Assembly: GCA_918807975.1 (NCBI GenBank)
Contig: OU964929.1
Location: 16,261,197 to 16,325,196, forward strand
DNA length: 64,000 bases
Origin: Aplidium turbinatum
Lineage: Eukaryota > Chordata > Ascidiacea > Aplousobranchia > Polyclinidae
Reading direction: 5' to 3'
Below are positions 23,317 to 35,200 of this stretch, one piece after another. The position numbers were made by a program, and so were the translations under genes. The notes beneath the pieces were generated by a model. It had not been told where the DNA came from. It saw nothing but the letters and a program-made list of their open reading frames with translations, and did not search any database. Numbering within the stretch: position 1 is the first letter of the stretch; each line of letters starts with the position of its first letter.

Positions 23317-24672
23317 CAGTGGTTCCCAACCTTTTTTGGTGTCGGAGCCCAATTTGAAACTTCAGAGTACATATGGAGCCGCATGAAAACATTCAAGTAA
23401 TTATAACGAAAATTTTAAAGCATGAAAGCTACCAACAAATAGCAACACTAACAAGAAAAATAACACAAATCAATTTAATGTCCAACTTGGCATTGGCTTT
23501 GAGCCAAGTTTGTCAAAGCGAGGCACAAATGCAAAGGATGCAATAGCTGCTTGAGGTGGTCATCGGTCAACCGATTGCGATATATATTTTTGATTCTGAT
23601 CATTTTCCTGAAAAGTGCTTCACATACGTAAGTTGATGTGTTTGAGCTAGATATCTGACTGCATGTCTAGCAACTCCAATTGAAAATTATCAGACGCAGT
23701 GGCCACATTAACTGCAATAGGATTTGCAAACATGTTCACCATTGGCAAAAATAAATTCATTCCGTTAATGCGGCGGTTGAACTCATCAATCAAGTTACTG
23801 CTAAGTCTGCTGTATGCTTCAAATGATCCATTGGTTCGATGGTCAGATAGCGTTGGGAAATGTGTTGTAGGCCTAACACCACCTGCAAGCTGCGTTTTCC
23901 TTCAGATTTATTACTAACCTTGAACATATTTGTTTGCTTATTCCGTGCCGACTTAAGAGATTCCAACTTTCTTTTCCTTGATTCTCCTTGGTAGCAATCA
24001 TATTTTGTAGAATGAGTTTTGTAGTGCCTCTCAATGTTAAAAGATTTTACACTACTTGTCTACTTATCACCACAGGACATAGAAGGCAATGCGCTTTGTT
24101 GTCTACCTCAATTTGAAAATACTTTTCTTCCCAAGCGCTTTGAAAGACCCGATTCTCCTGCTGAAGAGTACGTGCTTTTTTTTGAAGGCTGATCTGACAT
24201 AATTTTTGGTTGAATACCGTATACTAAAACTTAAGCGAATGGCTGATTATTCAATCACAGTTTTATAGCGGCAATAACTTACTGCTTTTCTCAGTCTGTT
24301 TTAAAGGACCTACCAGAAATTTTACACGTTTTGACTTTTGAGGTGTGTTGAGCACCACACCATATCAACCTAATTATTTCACTTAATGGTTTATGATTCA
24401 CAATAAGCCGACAATGGGCCATTCACAACAGTAGGCTACAAGGTGTAAGATGAAAAGTTCACTGACAGTGCAACCTCTACGACACCACGACAATGCAGTT
24501 TGTTAACAATTTTGACTTAGTAAATAATTTTGACAAGTCAAAAAGTAATCGCCCTAATTATTATAATTAGATTTTTTGTATTTTTTGTGGGATTTTCAGG
24601 GGTCAATGAGAGCCGCAAGAAGGCTAGCTTGGAGCCGCATGCGGCTCTAAGAGCCGCGGTTGGGAATCACTG
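23317..24672 (-). mobile_element. hAT transposon remnant, 1356 bp
   Basis: Ends CAGTGGTTCCCAACCTTTT and CGGTTGGGAATCACTG are inverted, with an exact 8-bp duplication TTCTAAAC (23309-23316 and 24673-24680). The minus strand near 23640-23720 keeps a hAT transposase segment (AVNVATASDNFQLELLDMQS), typical of the ZBED-like hAT branch. The remaining coding is broken. Near the ends GAGCCGCATG/GGAGCCGC words recur, as expected for subterminal binding sites. Confidence 0.85.
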
Positions 24673-24975
24673 TTCTAAACATTTAAAAGGTGCAACTGCT
24701 GCAGCATTCTGAAGTCTGAACTGCAATATGATTGCATTAGCTACTTGGATGTATGTTTTGTCACATATTACAAGGATTGTTTAATTCAACCACCTTCAGC
24801 TATCAAAATCGAATGAATAGAAAAATTCTGATTAGTTCTTCTCTTGTGTTATTGCTATAATATAGCTTAGACATGGTGTTATTGTCAAGGGAGACTAGAC
24901 CTTCTATACCATGAGGTAGTTTGTGCAGAGGGTGCCGTAATCCTTAATTATGTGATATGCCATCTGCATTTCACC

Positions 24976-25672
24976 CAGGGATATCTATAACTACGGGATT
25001 GGAAACTCTATCCAGTGCTATACATCAGTAGGGTCATCACATTACTAGGACTACAGAAAGATTAACAAAATAAAATACCGACTAAAAGATATACAAAGTT
25101 AGATTTTGCAATAATAATACAAAATGTACACTCACATAAACTTAATTGATGTATAAAAGTACATTTACGCTGCTAGAAAAAAAGACGATGAATCCAAAAA
25201 ATGAATGAATGCAACGAGTCCAGAAACAGCCTACTGTTGTTCTTTAGCATTGTGCGTACTGCAAATCGGATCAGAAGTAAATGAGGAGTGTTCAGCAATC
25301 AGTGAAATATTCGGTTGTATCATCAACTTGTTCACTGATCGATCCAGTGCGAAACCAATCCGTTTACGACGTCATCAGAACTAAAACCAATAGTCATTCT
25401 GGAAATTTTTTAAGCAGCAAACAAAATACAACATAACTGCACTAATGGAATACAAACAAATAAACAAATCAGGCAAGCATAGACCTTACAATTTACAGGT
25501 GAATTAATGATTACACTTTTGGTTGTTCGTTTAGCCTACTACTTGCTACCCTTTGAGGTCAATTTATGTGATTATTTATCACAGCAGCGCACAAAGAAAA
25601 ATGACCCTACTGGTGTATAACATGGTTTTCAGTTCCACAGAGTTTCCAATCCCGTAGTTATAGATATCCCTG
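24976..25672. mobile_element. hAT-like non-autonomous element with long inverted ends, 697 bp
   Basis: CAGGGATATCTATAACTACG at the left is matched by CGTAGTTATAGATATCCCTG at the right, and similarity continues for about 70 bp (GGGATTGGAAACTCT, then CAGTAGGGTCAT). An exact 8-bp duplication ATTTCACC lies at 24968-24975 and 25673-25680. No transposase recognised. CAGGG ends with an 8-bp duplication suit hAT. Confidence 0.85.
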
Positions 25673-25758
25673 ATTTCACCACACTCACATGCGGCACTCT
25701 CTGCTAAGCCCCAACGCCACATGTCTGCACCAGTGAGCAAACGGTCACATAGATTGGG

Positions 25759-27068
25759 CAGAGGTGGGCAGTAGCACGCTACTTTTGTAGCGGCGCTACT
25801 AGCGGCGCTACTTTTTTGGTAAAAGTAGCGGTAGCGGCGCTACTTTTTAGTTGGAGTAGCGGCTGCAGTAGCGGCGCTATTTTTTTCCAAAGTAGCGGTA
25901 GCGGGAGAGGCGCTACTTTTGTTAAGTCGCACTCCCGCTACCCGCTACTTTTTAAATTAAATTGAAAAAAATGCTTGTTTTTTTTGCAATACTGGCGTGG
26001 TCAAGCAGCTATATAATCGGCTTGGTTGCAAAGTTTCGGTCTTTTCTAGCTGACGTCAACTTCTTCGGCGAATATCTCCGTGTGATGAAGCCTATCTGCC
26101 AGGCTTTAGACATTCTCCAGGGCGAGTCCAAGGCATATTACGGAGTCTTGCTTCCAACTATCACAATTTGCGGGAAGAAGTTGACCGAGATCAGTGATCT
26201 TGTGACCTGTGAGGAGTTGAAAGTGAAAGTCCTTGAAGGGGTGAAGAAACGATTCAACAAGTGCTTCAACAACATGAAATGCGTTATGGCATCATGTCTT
26301 CATCCCTCCTTCAAGACGTCGTGGCTACAATTTCTGCACTACGTTTCCACGGATGATGCTGACGCACTGCGAGAAAAAGTCAAGACAGATGTAATTCGAC
26401 TGTTGCGGGAGACATCAAGCCAGGTTGATACCGAGAAGAGTGACACCAACATCAGTCATGACTCCGAGGATGTATTTTTTGGAGTGTTTGCGCCATCCCG
26501 TGAAACGTCGGTGCAGAAGGAAGCAGCAATTGTGGACGCCTTTTTTTCGGACATGAGCAAGTCCTTGAGCTTTTCGAATACTGAGTTAAAACATCTGTTC
26601 ATTAAATACAACACCCCCATTCCTTCCAGTGCTGCGGTGGAGAGACTTTTCTCTGTTGGAAAAGATGTGCAGGACTTAGTGATGTGCTGGACTTAGGGTC
26701 CAAAAAAGCGGGCAGGACTTGGTGACTCTCATTTTGAAATGCTCGTGTTTTTGAAAGATGCGTAACAATAAATTTCCCTTAGAATGTGTTTTCTATAACG
26801 ACGTTAAAATGACAGCGTAAACGAATGATAACATTCGTTTTCAAGGTCATTTTTGTGTCACTAGGGACTTGAGTGTTTCCTAGTGTCATTTTAGACAAAA
26901 GTAGCGGAAGAAGTAGCGGTAGCGCGCGCTACTTTGGCCCGAGTATCGGTAGCGGGTAGCGCGCTACTTTTGTAAATTGGTAGCGGGTAGCGGTAGCGCG
27001 TGTTACTTTGGCCCAAGTAGCGGTAGCGGGTAGCGCGCTACTTTAAAAGTAGCGGGTGCCCACTTCTG
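25759..27068 (+). mobile_element. hAT transposon with GTAGCGG-rich ends, 1310 bp
   Basis: Ends CAGAGGTGGGCAGTAGC and GCGGGTGCCCACTTCTG are inverted, with an exact 8-bp duplication AGATTGGG (25751-25758 and 27069-27076). Both ends (about 25780-25950 and 26890-27055) are packed with GTAGCGG and GGCGCTAC words, many in inverted pairs. This is an unusually dense array of likely transposase-binding sites. The middle encodes the C-terminal part of a transposase (next entry). Confidence 0.9.
25962..26696 (+). pseudogene. C-terminal part of a hAT transposase
   Basis: An open frame of about 244 codons. From about residue 37 it reads NFFGEYLRVMKPICQALDIL, then YYGVLLPTITICGKKL, MASCLHPSFKTSWL and finally IPSSAAVERLFSVGKDV. 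These are the helical insertion domain and the hAT C-terminal dimerisation signature (TP.PSSAAVERLFS.GK). The first about 20 residues (MKKMLVFFAILAWSS) look like accidental upstream sequence, so the apparent start is not the real one. The BED finger and N-terminal catalytic part are missing, and the end after GKDVQDL diverges from the usual LTPRR...R. Likely inactive. Confidence 0.8.
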
Positions 27069-27359
27069 AGATTGGGTGAGCATAGTTAAAGGCATTGCTA
27101 ATTACACGAGTCAGTAGAAGTAGCATTTATAATTTATATGCAGACTTTGTTATTTTTATCATATATATATATTGTAAACATACCAGTAGCCTCTGAGGCT
27201 GTATTCACCTGTTCACTCAAGCCTGACACATTTTGTATCTCCACTTTAAACATTAAGGTTAAGCTGCTTTCATTTTCTCTGAAGTTGTGGTTGCTTGATT
27301 TGGCTTTGGTGCTGTATATATGTCATGTACCCTGTTTTTTTTTTCGCTGAGACTTTTTG

Positions 27360-28624
27360 GTTATGAGTTGATTTTGAGTTGATGATAAGAGTTGTGTTAT
27401 GAGTTGTGGATTGGTAATAGGTGCAGAGACTATTGGTGATTGAGATTTGAAGTAATTGAATACAAGTAGATGAGAATTGGTGCTGATATAAATTGTGTTC
27501 GAAATTAGAGTTATTTGTGAAGCCGTTCGTTAAAGTCAGGCCTCGAAATTCGTTTTTGTTGACGGCGGACAAACGTGTCCGGTCTGAGCAGCTATCTCGG
27601 CGGACAAATTAAGTCTCACGCCGGACACACCAGTTTTAGCGTCGATCGTCATGCTTAATCACTTTATCTTGATAATTCTTCGCCATTTGAGAACTATAGA
27701 AACGGTTTAGAAGGCTTTTTAAAATTTCAATCACTCTGAAACGCTTTCACCTTACCAACGACGTGCGCTTGAAGAGTCAAAGCGCCGTGATGACATACTG
27801 CTTAATACGCCGTATAAGTGATTAACTTCCACCGAACAAGGTCGTGTGGCTTCTTGCGTCACAATGCTCTGGGCACGAGTCGGAAAATTTCTACACTAAC
27901 GTTACTATATTCTGCTGTTCAAAGTGTCACTAGGCTTTTTTCTTTAGGTGTATTTTTGCGTGTCATGTGATTGAAAATGAATTTCTCCTGGCCTTTTCTT
28001 TCTTACTGTAATACCACAACTTAACAAATTTTGCTGCATCTTGCTGTAATAGCCTACTCGCATAATCTAATTTTGTAACCAACCTTGCCTTATCAATATT
28101 ACTTGGAGATCAAATCCAGACATTGTGATGTAAGACTTGAACTAAGTTGTGCGTGATTAGTGTAGAAGTACCAGCACTCCCACCAATTCTTAGCGAACAA
28201 TTCACCCTTGTTACGCTGATTCAATGTCATCAATCGTTGAAACAAAGTAAAAATCGAAAGTTTTCCTGCTTTAATGGAAGCTAAGAGATACAGTATTCAC
28301 ATTTTATACATGCGCGGGAAATTATATTCTTGCAACAATTGTGCTATGCAATGACGATTTGTATCGCCAGTTCCTATGTTATTTCTCGGCGGACAAATAT
28401 GACCGATCTAGATGGTACTTCCCGCGGACATCGCATGCTGTAACTGCGGACATGTCCGCCGTGAATTTCGAGGCCTGAAAGTCCTTCAAGAATTTTCATT
28501 ATCATTTCACCAGTAGAACTTATTCGACATTTAATTGACTGCTTTTCGGTTATACCCATTAAACTATGTCATTGAACCTTTCCAAGTCTTTTTTCCTAGT
28601 AAGAGATAGAAAGAAACTGTGACA
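27360..28624 (+). mobile_element. second copy of the LTR-like fossil, interrupted by a DNA element
   Basis: 27360-27536 and 28478-28624 together match 16602-16907 at high similarity (shared GGTGCTGATATAAATTGTGT, AAGCCGTTCGTTAAAGTC and CATTTAATTGACTGCTTTTC), ending GTGACA. The 5' half of the repeat is absent. The element at 27537-28477 sits within it. An old, partial fossil; the LTR assignment is inferred from the first copy. Confidence 0.5.
27537..28477. mobile_element. TIR element, 941 bp, inserted in the LTR-like fossil
   Basis: CAGGCCTCGAAATTC and GAATTTCGAGGCCTG are exact inverted ends. Comparison with the empty site at about 16758-16770 shows a duplication of AAAGT (27532-27536 and 28478-28482). 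CGGCGGACAAA and CGGACA words are repeated near both ends. No transposase recognised. A 5-bp duplication with CAGG termini could be an unusual hAT or another superfamily. Confidence 0.7.
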
Positions 28625-28790
28625 GCCAGCAATGAAAAACAAAATTGAATGAAATCTTTGCTCAGGATGTTGATTAATTAACAACACATATTTTTCAAAA
28701 AAAGGTTTCATCAATGCATTATTATATATTATAATTTTAAAGTTTCAATTATGCAGTTGTTTTATTGCTGTCGACTTTATATGTTTATTT

Positions 28791-28853
28791 GGAGCTGGTA
28801 TACAAGTTCCCCCCTCCGGCCCTCCCCCCTGGTAATATACCGGTACCAGCTCC
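28791..28853. mobile_element. 63-bp micro-element with 8-bp target duplication
   Basis: GGAGCTGGTA and TACCAGCTCC are perfect 10-bp inverted ends, flanked by exact duplications GTTTATTT (28783-28790 and 28854-28861). The inside is a CCCCCCTCC-rich stretch. One of the shortest elements here with full hallmarks of transposition. Superfamily unknown; GG ends with an 8-bp duplication recall Merlin. Confidence 0.7.
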
Positions 28854-29232
28854 GTTTATTTTGTATTATATGGATGACTTTACATTTTGCAACATGATTG
28901 ATACAGAGCTTTTGCATGCAATACGCCTGAGTGAATATTGAGGTCAAATTCTTGCTTGAGTAAACGAAAGTATAGGATAACTTTCACTCTTTAAACATTC
29001 CAACTGGTACTGGAACCATTAATTATCCTGATGAACACTCAAACCTATCAGTAGGCTATATTCACAATATATTCATATGGTAAATATAGCCTTTTAACTT
29101 AACATAAGACCACTCTGATGTTAGACAAATTATGTAGGTAGTTTTATTAAAATATTTTTTAAATGTTCATTATTTTCAATAGAATATTTTTTCAAGGTTA
29201 TACTGTAGAAGACGTTATATAAAAGTTCGATA

Positions 29233-32200
29233 ATGACTGCTGATCCAACTAAAAAAATATCTTTGTGGTATCATGGCGGTGTTGCATCTGCCTCTGCCGC
29301 ATGTTGTACACATCCTTTGGACTTACTAAAGGTACAAGTTAAAAGTTAAACAAAATAAATCTGTTATTTTGATGTTTTTCTGTGGAAGCGAATTCACTAT
29401 GGAAGCTGTTCCCAAATTGGCTAAATGTGTAAAAATTGTTGCGTTTATGTGTAATTTGCTTACACAAGAATATGAATCTAACTATAATTAGGTCACTAGT
29501 TATATTTTTCAAAAAACATTTAATTCACACTGTGCATTGGCATATTTTCTATAAGGTTGAAGGCAGGGTTGAAGGTTCACTGATACATAATAAAACAGCT
29601 TCGCATTTATTGGCAGATGTCATAATCTATAACCACCATCACCTTATAATTTCAAGACAATATTTTCCAGAGTTTCCACTTCCAGTTTTGTAGTTTTTTG
29701 GAATAAACAAGCTAGTTTTGTTTTTGCCTTGTGGAAAATTTTTAGTGGTTGCAATTTGTTGGATTTCGCCTCATTTTGAACAGAGACTTTCATTGAAGAA
29801 ATACTATTTCCACTTAAAAATGTTTGTTTTTGGTGACAGCTATAAAAGTTTAGGAAGCGATGAGTTATGGCATATATAAATGAGCTGTGAAGTTTCAGAA
29901 GGAAATTCTACGCACTTCAGAAAATAGTATTAGTTAATATTCTTAGTATTATTTATTAGATAAAGCTTTGGTAGAGAGTTTGCTTTGTTGAACCATAGAG
30001 AACCTTTGTAGAACCATAGAGAATTCATAAAATTATTACATTTAGCCACAGAAGGCATGTTCTTGTACAATAATAGTTTGTTTCAACAGATAGATGGCGT
30101 CACCATAGGTTCCCCATTGGGCCCAACACTGGCAAACTTCTTCTTGGCACACATCGAAACCAAAATATTTGAATTCTATCGTGATTTTTATCCCAAACTG
30201 TATTTACGTTATGTCGATGATATTTTTGCCATTTTTGATGATGATGAATCGTGCTCAAAATTTTTACACCTCTTAAACTCTCAGCATAAAAATATCGAAT
30301 TTACACTTGAAAAATCTAATGATACTATCGCTTTTCTTGATGTTGAAATCGAAATTAAACCCAATTCTTTTGACACCTGGATTTGGCGAAAACCTACCAA
30401 CACTGGCTTGCTTTTAAGTTATAACGCTCTATGCCCTTACAAATGGAAATCTGGTTTAACTTTGTGTCTGTTGTCTCGTGCTCGTTTGGTGTGTTCTGAT
30501 AATCAGTTGTTTCAGAAAGAAATCAAGAAATTGAAAAACATGTTTTAGTTAAATGGATATCCTTCCCACTTTTTCAATAAAGTTTTAAACACCTTCATGG
30601 CTGATGAACCAAAAGACACGCCTGAAGAAGTAGATTTTAGTTATTTTATTATTATACCCTTTTTAGGAAAAGATTCAACAAGATTTGCCAAAAACCTAGC
30701 TAAACTTATAAAAAAGAAATTTTCATGTGACATTCATCCTGTATATATATAAAACGTTTAAAGTGCACCAATATTTTCAACTGAAGTCGCCTACCCCCTT
30801 TGCTCTTTCTTCGAATGTTGTGTATATATAAATTTAGTTGTTTGCGTGACGCAAACCAGACATACATTGGTATGTCAACCAGACATTTGTTGACAAGGGC
30901 CGGGAGCACTTAAACCCAAACTTAACAACCAAAAGTGCAATTAAAGAGCACATCGCCTCTTGTGAAACGTGCACTGACAATGTCTCGATCGACCAATTTA
31001 AAATCATCTCTCGAGGCAGATCTGAATTTCAGACTAAGATCATGGAAGCCTTAAGAATCAAACGTAATAATCCGTCTCTCAGCCGGCAGTTATTCGCCTG
31101 TGGCTCATCATTCCTCTTGTGTGTGTTCTAATTGTTTGTCAAATGCCTGTAGTTTACGGGTCTGCTACTATTCGGTGAGTCCGATTCGGTGAGTCCGATT
31201 CGGTTAGTCCGATTCGGTGAGTTCCTAACCTCTAGCCCCTAATCCCTTACCCCTAACCCTAAAACGGCAATGCTAATTAGGCTATGGTACCCGATAATTT
31301 AAAAAAAAAATTGAAAAAATCCCCCGTTAAGGGGTCGGACTCACCGAATCGGACTCACTGAATCGGACTCACCGAAGCGGGCCATTCCGGTAGTTTACAC
31401 CTCATGAGATCTGTTTCCACCGTATAATTTACTTGTAATCATTCCTGTGTCACTCGTTCAGTTTGTGCTTTTCAGTCTAGAGTGTCGTTAGTATACAGTT
31501 ACAGTTATAATGCAAAGTCAAATTTCCCTTACAATTTTCATTTTATTTATATTGCAGATATGTAATTCCTGATGAGGACACATGTACGTGTCGAAAACGT
31601 TTGAGTTTATTTTAATTATGTTATATTTGTGTATGTAATACATCATGTTAAACCCGCTGAAGTTACTTTGTTTTATTTCTTTATTTATTAGAGATGATGA
31701 CTTATTTGTATCAGAGTATTGGACAAGCTAGTCCATGTTTGATCCGTAAAACCCAAAATGTAAAGACACACAGTAGAACACAGATCGTTATAACACAAAA
31801 CACTGTTTTATATTGTGTATTGTCAGGTGCATTTACAAACTCAACAAGGTGCTGGAGCTCGGGGTTCACAATTGGCTCTAAACATTGTTCGAACACAAGG
31901 GGTTTTAGCCTTGTACAATGGAATAAGTGCATCTGTTGGACGACAGGTAAATGCAATACAATTTCAAAGCCAAACCGCATGTCTCTAAGTTGAAAGAAAC
32001 AGTTATTACCAGGTCCAGGTTCTATGCAAATTTAATAAGATATATATATACAGTATCAACATTGATCATCATATGAAACGCCTGTAATGCTAGCTAATAG
32101 CCATGTTATAATGGCATTTGGTTATTTTCCAATGTGACAGGGAACAAGTTGTGTGTGCAAAAATGTTTTGACTCCAAAACTAAATTGTTGTAACCTTACC

Positions 32201-35200
32201 TTTATGGTATTAAATAACAAAGTATATAATATTTGATACAATTTATTTACATACTTTTATAGTTGTACCCAGTAGCGTATTTAGGGGGGAGGATAAAGGG
32301 CGATGGCCTCCCCCTAATAATCAGGTAAAAAAATAAAATACAAATTTTGCAAAAAAAAAAAGTTGTAGCGCAATAATTGCTTGGATGATTCATCCTAGCG
32401 CGGGGGCGGGGGTAGAACCTACTTTTTGCAATGTAATTTGTCAACAGTTTTTCCTCCTTTTCTTGACAATTGCTTGGCACAAATTCACGAGAGATTCAAT
32501 GAGCACTGCTCGCTAGCTTTTAAAGTCAGCACATTTCTGCCTTCATTGATTCATGAAGATGAGGACTGCACGATCGACGAGATTTTCGACTTCTACCAAG
32601 AAATGCTGGATGTTGAACCAAGCAATTGCTTTGCAGCTACTATTGAATTGCGAAGATGGAGAGTGAATTGGCTTGCAGTTTCTGTGGATAAACGACCTAC
32701 GATTCTTGTGGATGCGTGTCAAGCGGCTGAACAACTCGGCACTTATCCGATTTAATTATCCATAAATTACTTCGAATCTTTGCTACGCTTCCAGTTACAA
32801 CTGCCTCCAATGAGCGATGTTTCAGTTCACTAAAGTACCGGTACCTGACAAATTATTACCGCACGACCAAGACCATGACCGAGCCACGTTTGGATGGTCT
32901 AGCTCAGATGTATTTAAACAAGGATATTGTACTCGAGTATGATGCAGTCATTGATATATTTGCCAAGCGCAGCCATCGCATTAAACTGTAAATTGTCATT
33001 GCGAATCGCCGAGAATGTTCAAAAGGTATTAGAGGTCGGAATGACTAATTTATTGTTTGTGTTCTGAAGTGTTCGATATCTTTCGTTGGTTCATTGATCG
33101 GAACAGTAACTTACTTCTGCGGATTGGCTCTTGATTTTGGACCCCCCTCTCCTCTTATCTGACGGTTTCAGCTAACCACCTCCCCCCGTTGTGACGCATC
33201 ATATGACATTTTGATATAACCCACCCCTATTTAAAGGGTCAAACAAGTATAATTTTAACCCAAGTAGAAAAAATTTGAACCAATTAACTGCCATTTTCAT
33301 CAACTTTGAGCTTTCTGTGTAGCCTACTACCGTTGACTACCCCATGTGTACTACCCCCAGACCCCCATTGGCCACTAGCCGCCGATTCAACCGCTACCAG
33401 GCTGACTGACACAATGTCTTGGCCTCCCCCTAACAAAATTTCTAAATACGCCACTGGTTGTACCGTATATATTTGTTCTATTGATATGTATACCAACACA
33501 ACTATAGCTGTGCTGTCGAGTGTTGCTAGTACCGATATAATTAAATGTTTTATTCATACAAGTCTTAATTCTTATCTAGTTGACCTATTCATTGACAAGA
33601 TTTGCAATATACGACACTTTAAAGCAAGCTGCAGTCCCACACGGCGACCCGACGCTGCTGCAGAAGATGATGCTTGCTTCTGCAGGAGGTATGGTTAGGA
33701 TGTTGCAGAACAGACATATGTGTGCTGTGACCTGCAGCTCATACATCACGATTCCTTTTATTAATTAACACTGTGTCTGTTAAAAGATTTTTAAATTTCA
33801 GATTATTTTTACCGGTAGTTAGCCTTCTTGAAGGTTGCGCATAATCGCTTAAATAACGCAGTGTAAGTGAAAATCAATGTTTGCAGTGTAATGAAAATTA
33901 CGGTACTTTTGGGCAAGATATGGCTTCTTTGTAGTAATCGTTGATTTCAGTTTCTGGTCATAAAACAATGTATAATATATATTGTTTCAATTTCATGTTA
34001 ATCTTTTTATTCTCAACTTCATGGCGGTTCAACCTACTACAGTACTGCTAAGCATCACTGTGCAAAAGGTGTCTTTTTCCTGTGTCAATTTTATTTTGTT
34101 CGTGTTTGTCCATCTAGTTATTTGTTGATAGGTTTCTTCGGCGGAATAGTTGGAACTCCATGCGACATGGTGAATGTGCGGATGCAGAATGATATTAAAG
34201 TGGAAAAGCACATGAGACGAAAGTAGGTGGAAGTTTAGTTTCATTTTGTCTTGTGTGTAAAACGCATACTTTCAGCAACTCCTGTATATAATCTCTGAAA
34301 TTGTGTTCTTTTGGTGGTAGTGAGGGAACCTTGTCTTTAAATCTCATGCTCAACAAGTTCTTGCATGACTCAGTATCCAGACAACAAAATCCATCATTTT
34401 TGCATTGATTCAACGACTGCAAGCGTTGAATTTATGTAAAAATGGCGGGGTTTTTGGTCTGGGTATTTTCTCATGAGCAAAACAATGGTTCAGAGAATGA
34501 AAATGGCTGTGTAGGAATTGTATATACATTGATTTGTAATTGGACAAAAAAATAAGTTCATTTCACTGTTGGTGCACGTTAATTCATTGTTGCGTTGAAC
34601 TTTTCTAGAAAAATTGCAAAACGTCTGCGTTTTTATTGTTTTCAGTGTTTGTTGTGATTCAGTCGTGCACCCAGTCACGTATCATGTTGTGCAGTTGGTA
34701 TAACCTTCGGTATATGCCAACTAGCCAAAAAGCGACGTCTGCAGACGTTGAATCAATATGAAAACAACTGATTTTGTTACTTGCGTGTATTAACAACTTC
34801 ATTAACATGGACAAGTTACAAGCACGTTTTCGATGGACTGTACCAAGTTGCCACAAAAGAAGGCTTCTCGGTTTTATTCAACGGCGTTGGCATGGCAACT
34901 GCTCGAGCAATCCTCATCACTAACGGACAGGTTGGTTTGGACCAAGTTGTCGATCGCCTTGCGCGTGATTGCATACGAACTGATATTTTATTGACTGCAC
35001 GTTCAGTATCATTTGAATATGCAGCCCGTTGCCACTTGTCACTGTATCTGGTATTGTAGTTAATTGAGTGACAGGAATGGATCGATTGTCGTTGTGTATT
35101 TCGCCCCGACAGCTCAGTTGGTTAGCGCGTGACTTCGTGAACGACGAAGTTCAAGATCAAGCTACGCTGGTTCGACTCTCGGGGTGTGCGCTTGAGCAAC

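Larger units (their letters stand above)
30030..31640 (+). mobile_element. Penelope-like retroelement, 5'-truncated, in carrier intron 1
   Basis: The plus strand from 30057 encodes a reverse transcriptase segment with IDGVTIGSPLGPTLANFFLA and YLRYVDDIFAIFDDD, then FLDVEIEIKPN and WRKPTNTGLL: the finger/palm motifs typical of Penelope-like elements. Further on (about 30740-30910) lies SCLRDANQTYIGMSTRHLLT, resembling the GIY-YIG endonuclease part, preceded by VVYIYKF. A hammerhead-like ribozyme motif follows at 31569-31600, as known in terminal repeats of this class. The N-terminal part of the reverse transcriptase is missing. It lies in the same orientation as the host gene. A foldback element (31158-31389) is inserted between the endonuclease part and the ribozyme. 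It is a broken copy. Confidence 0.85.

Noticed and set aside
34029-34422. Minus-strand open frames opposite carrier exon 4
   Set aside because: They are antisense to a conserved exon or overlap a hairpin MITE. No independent evidence.
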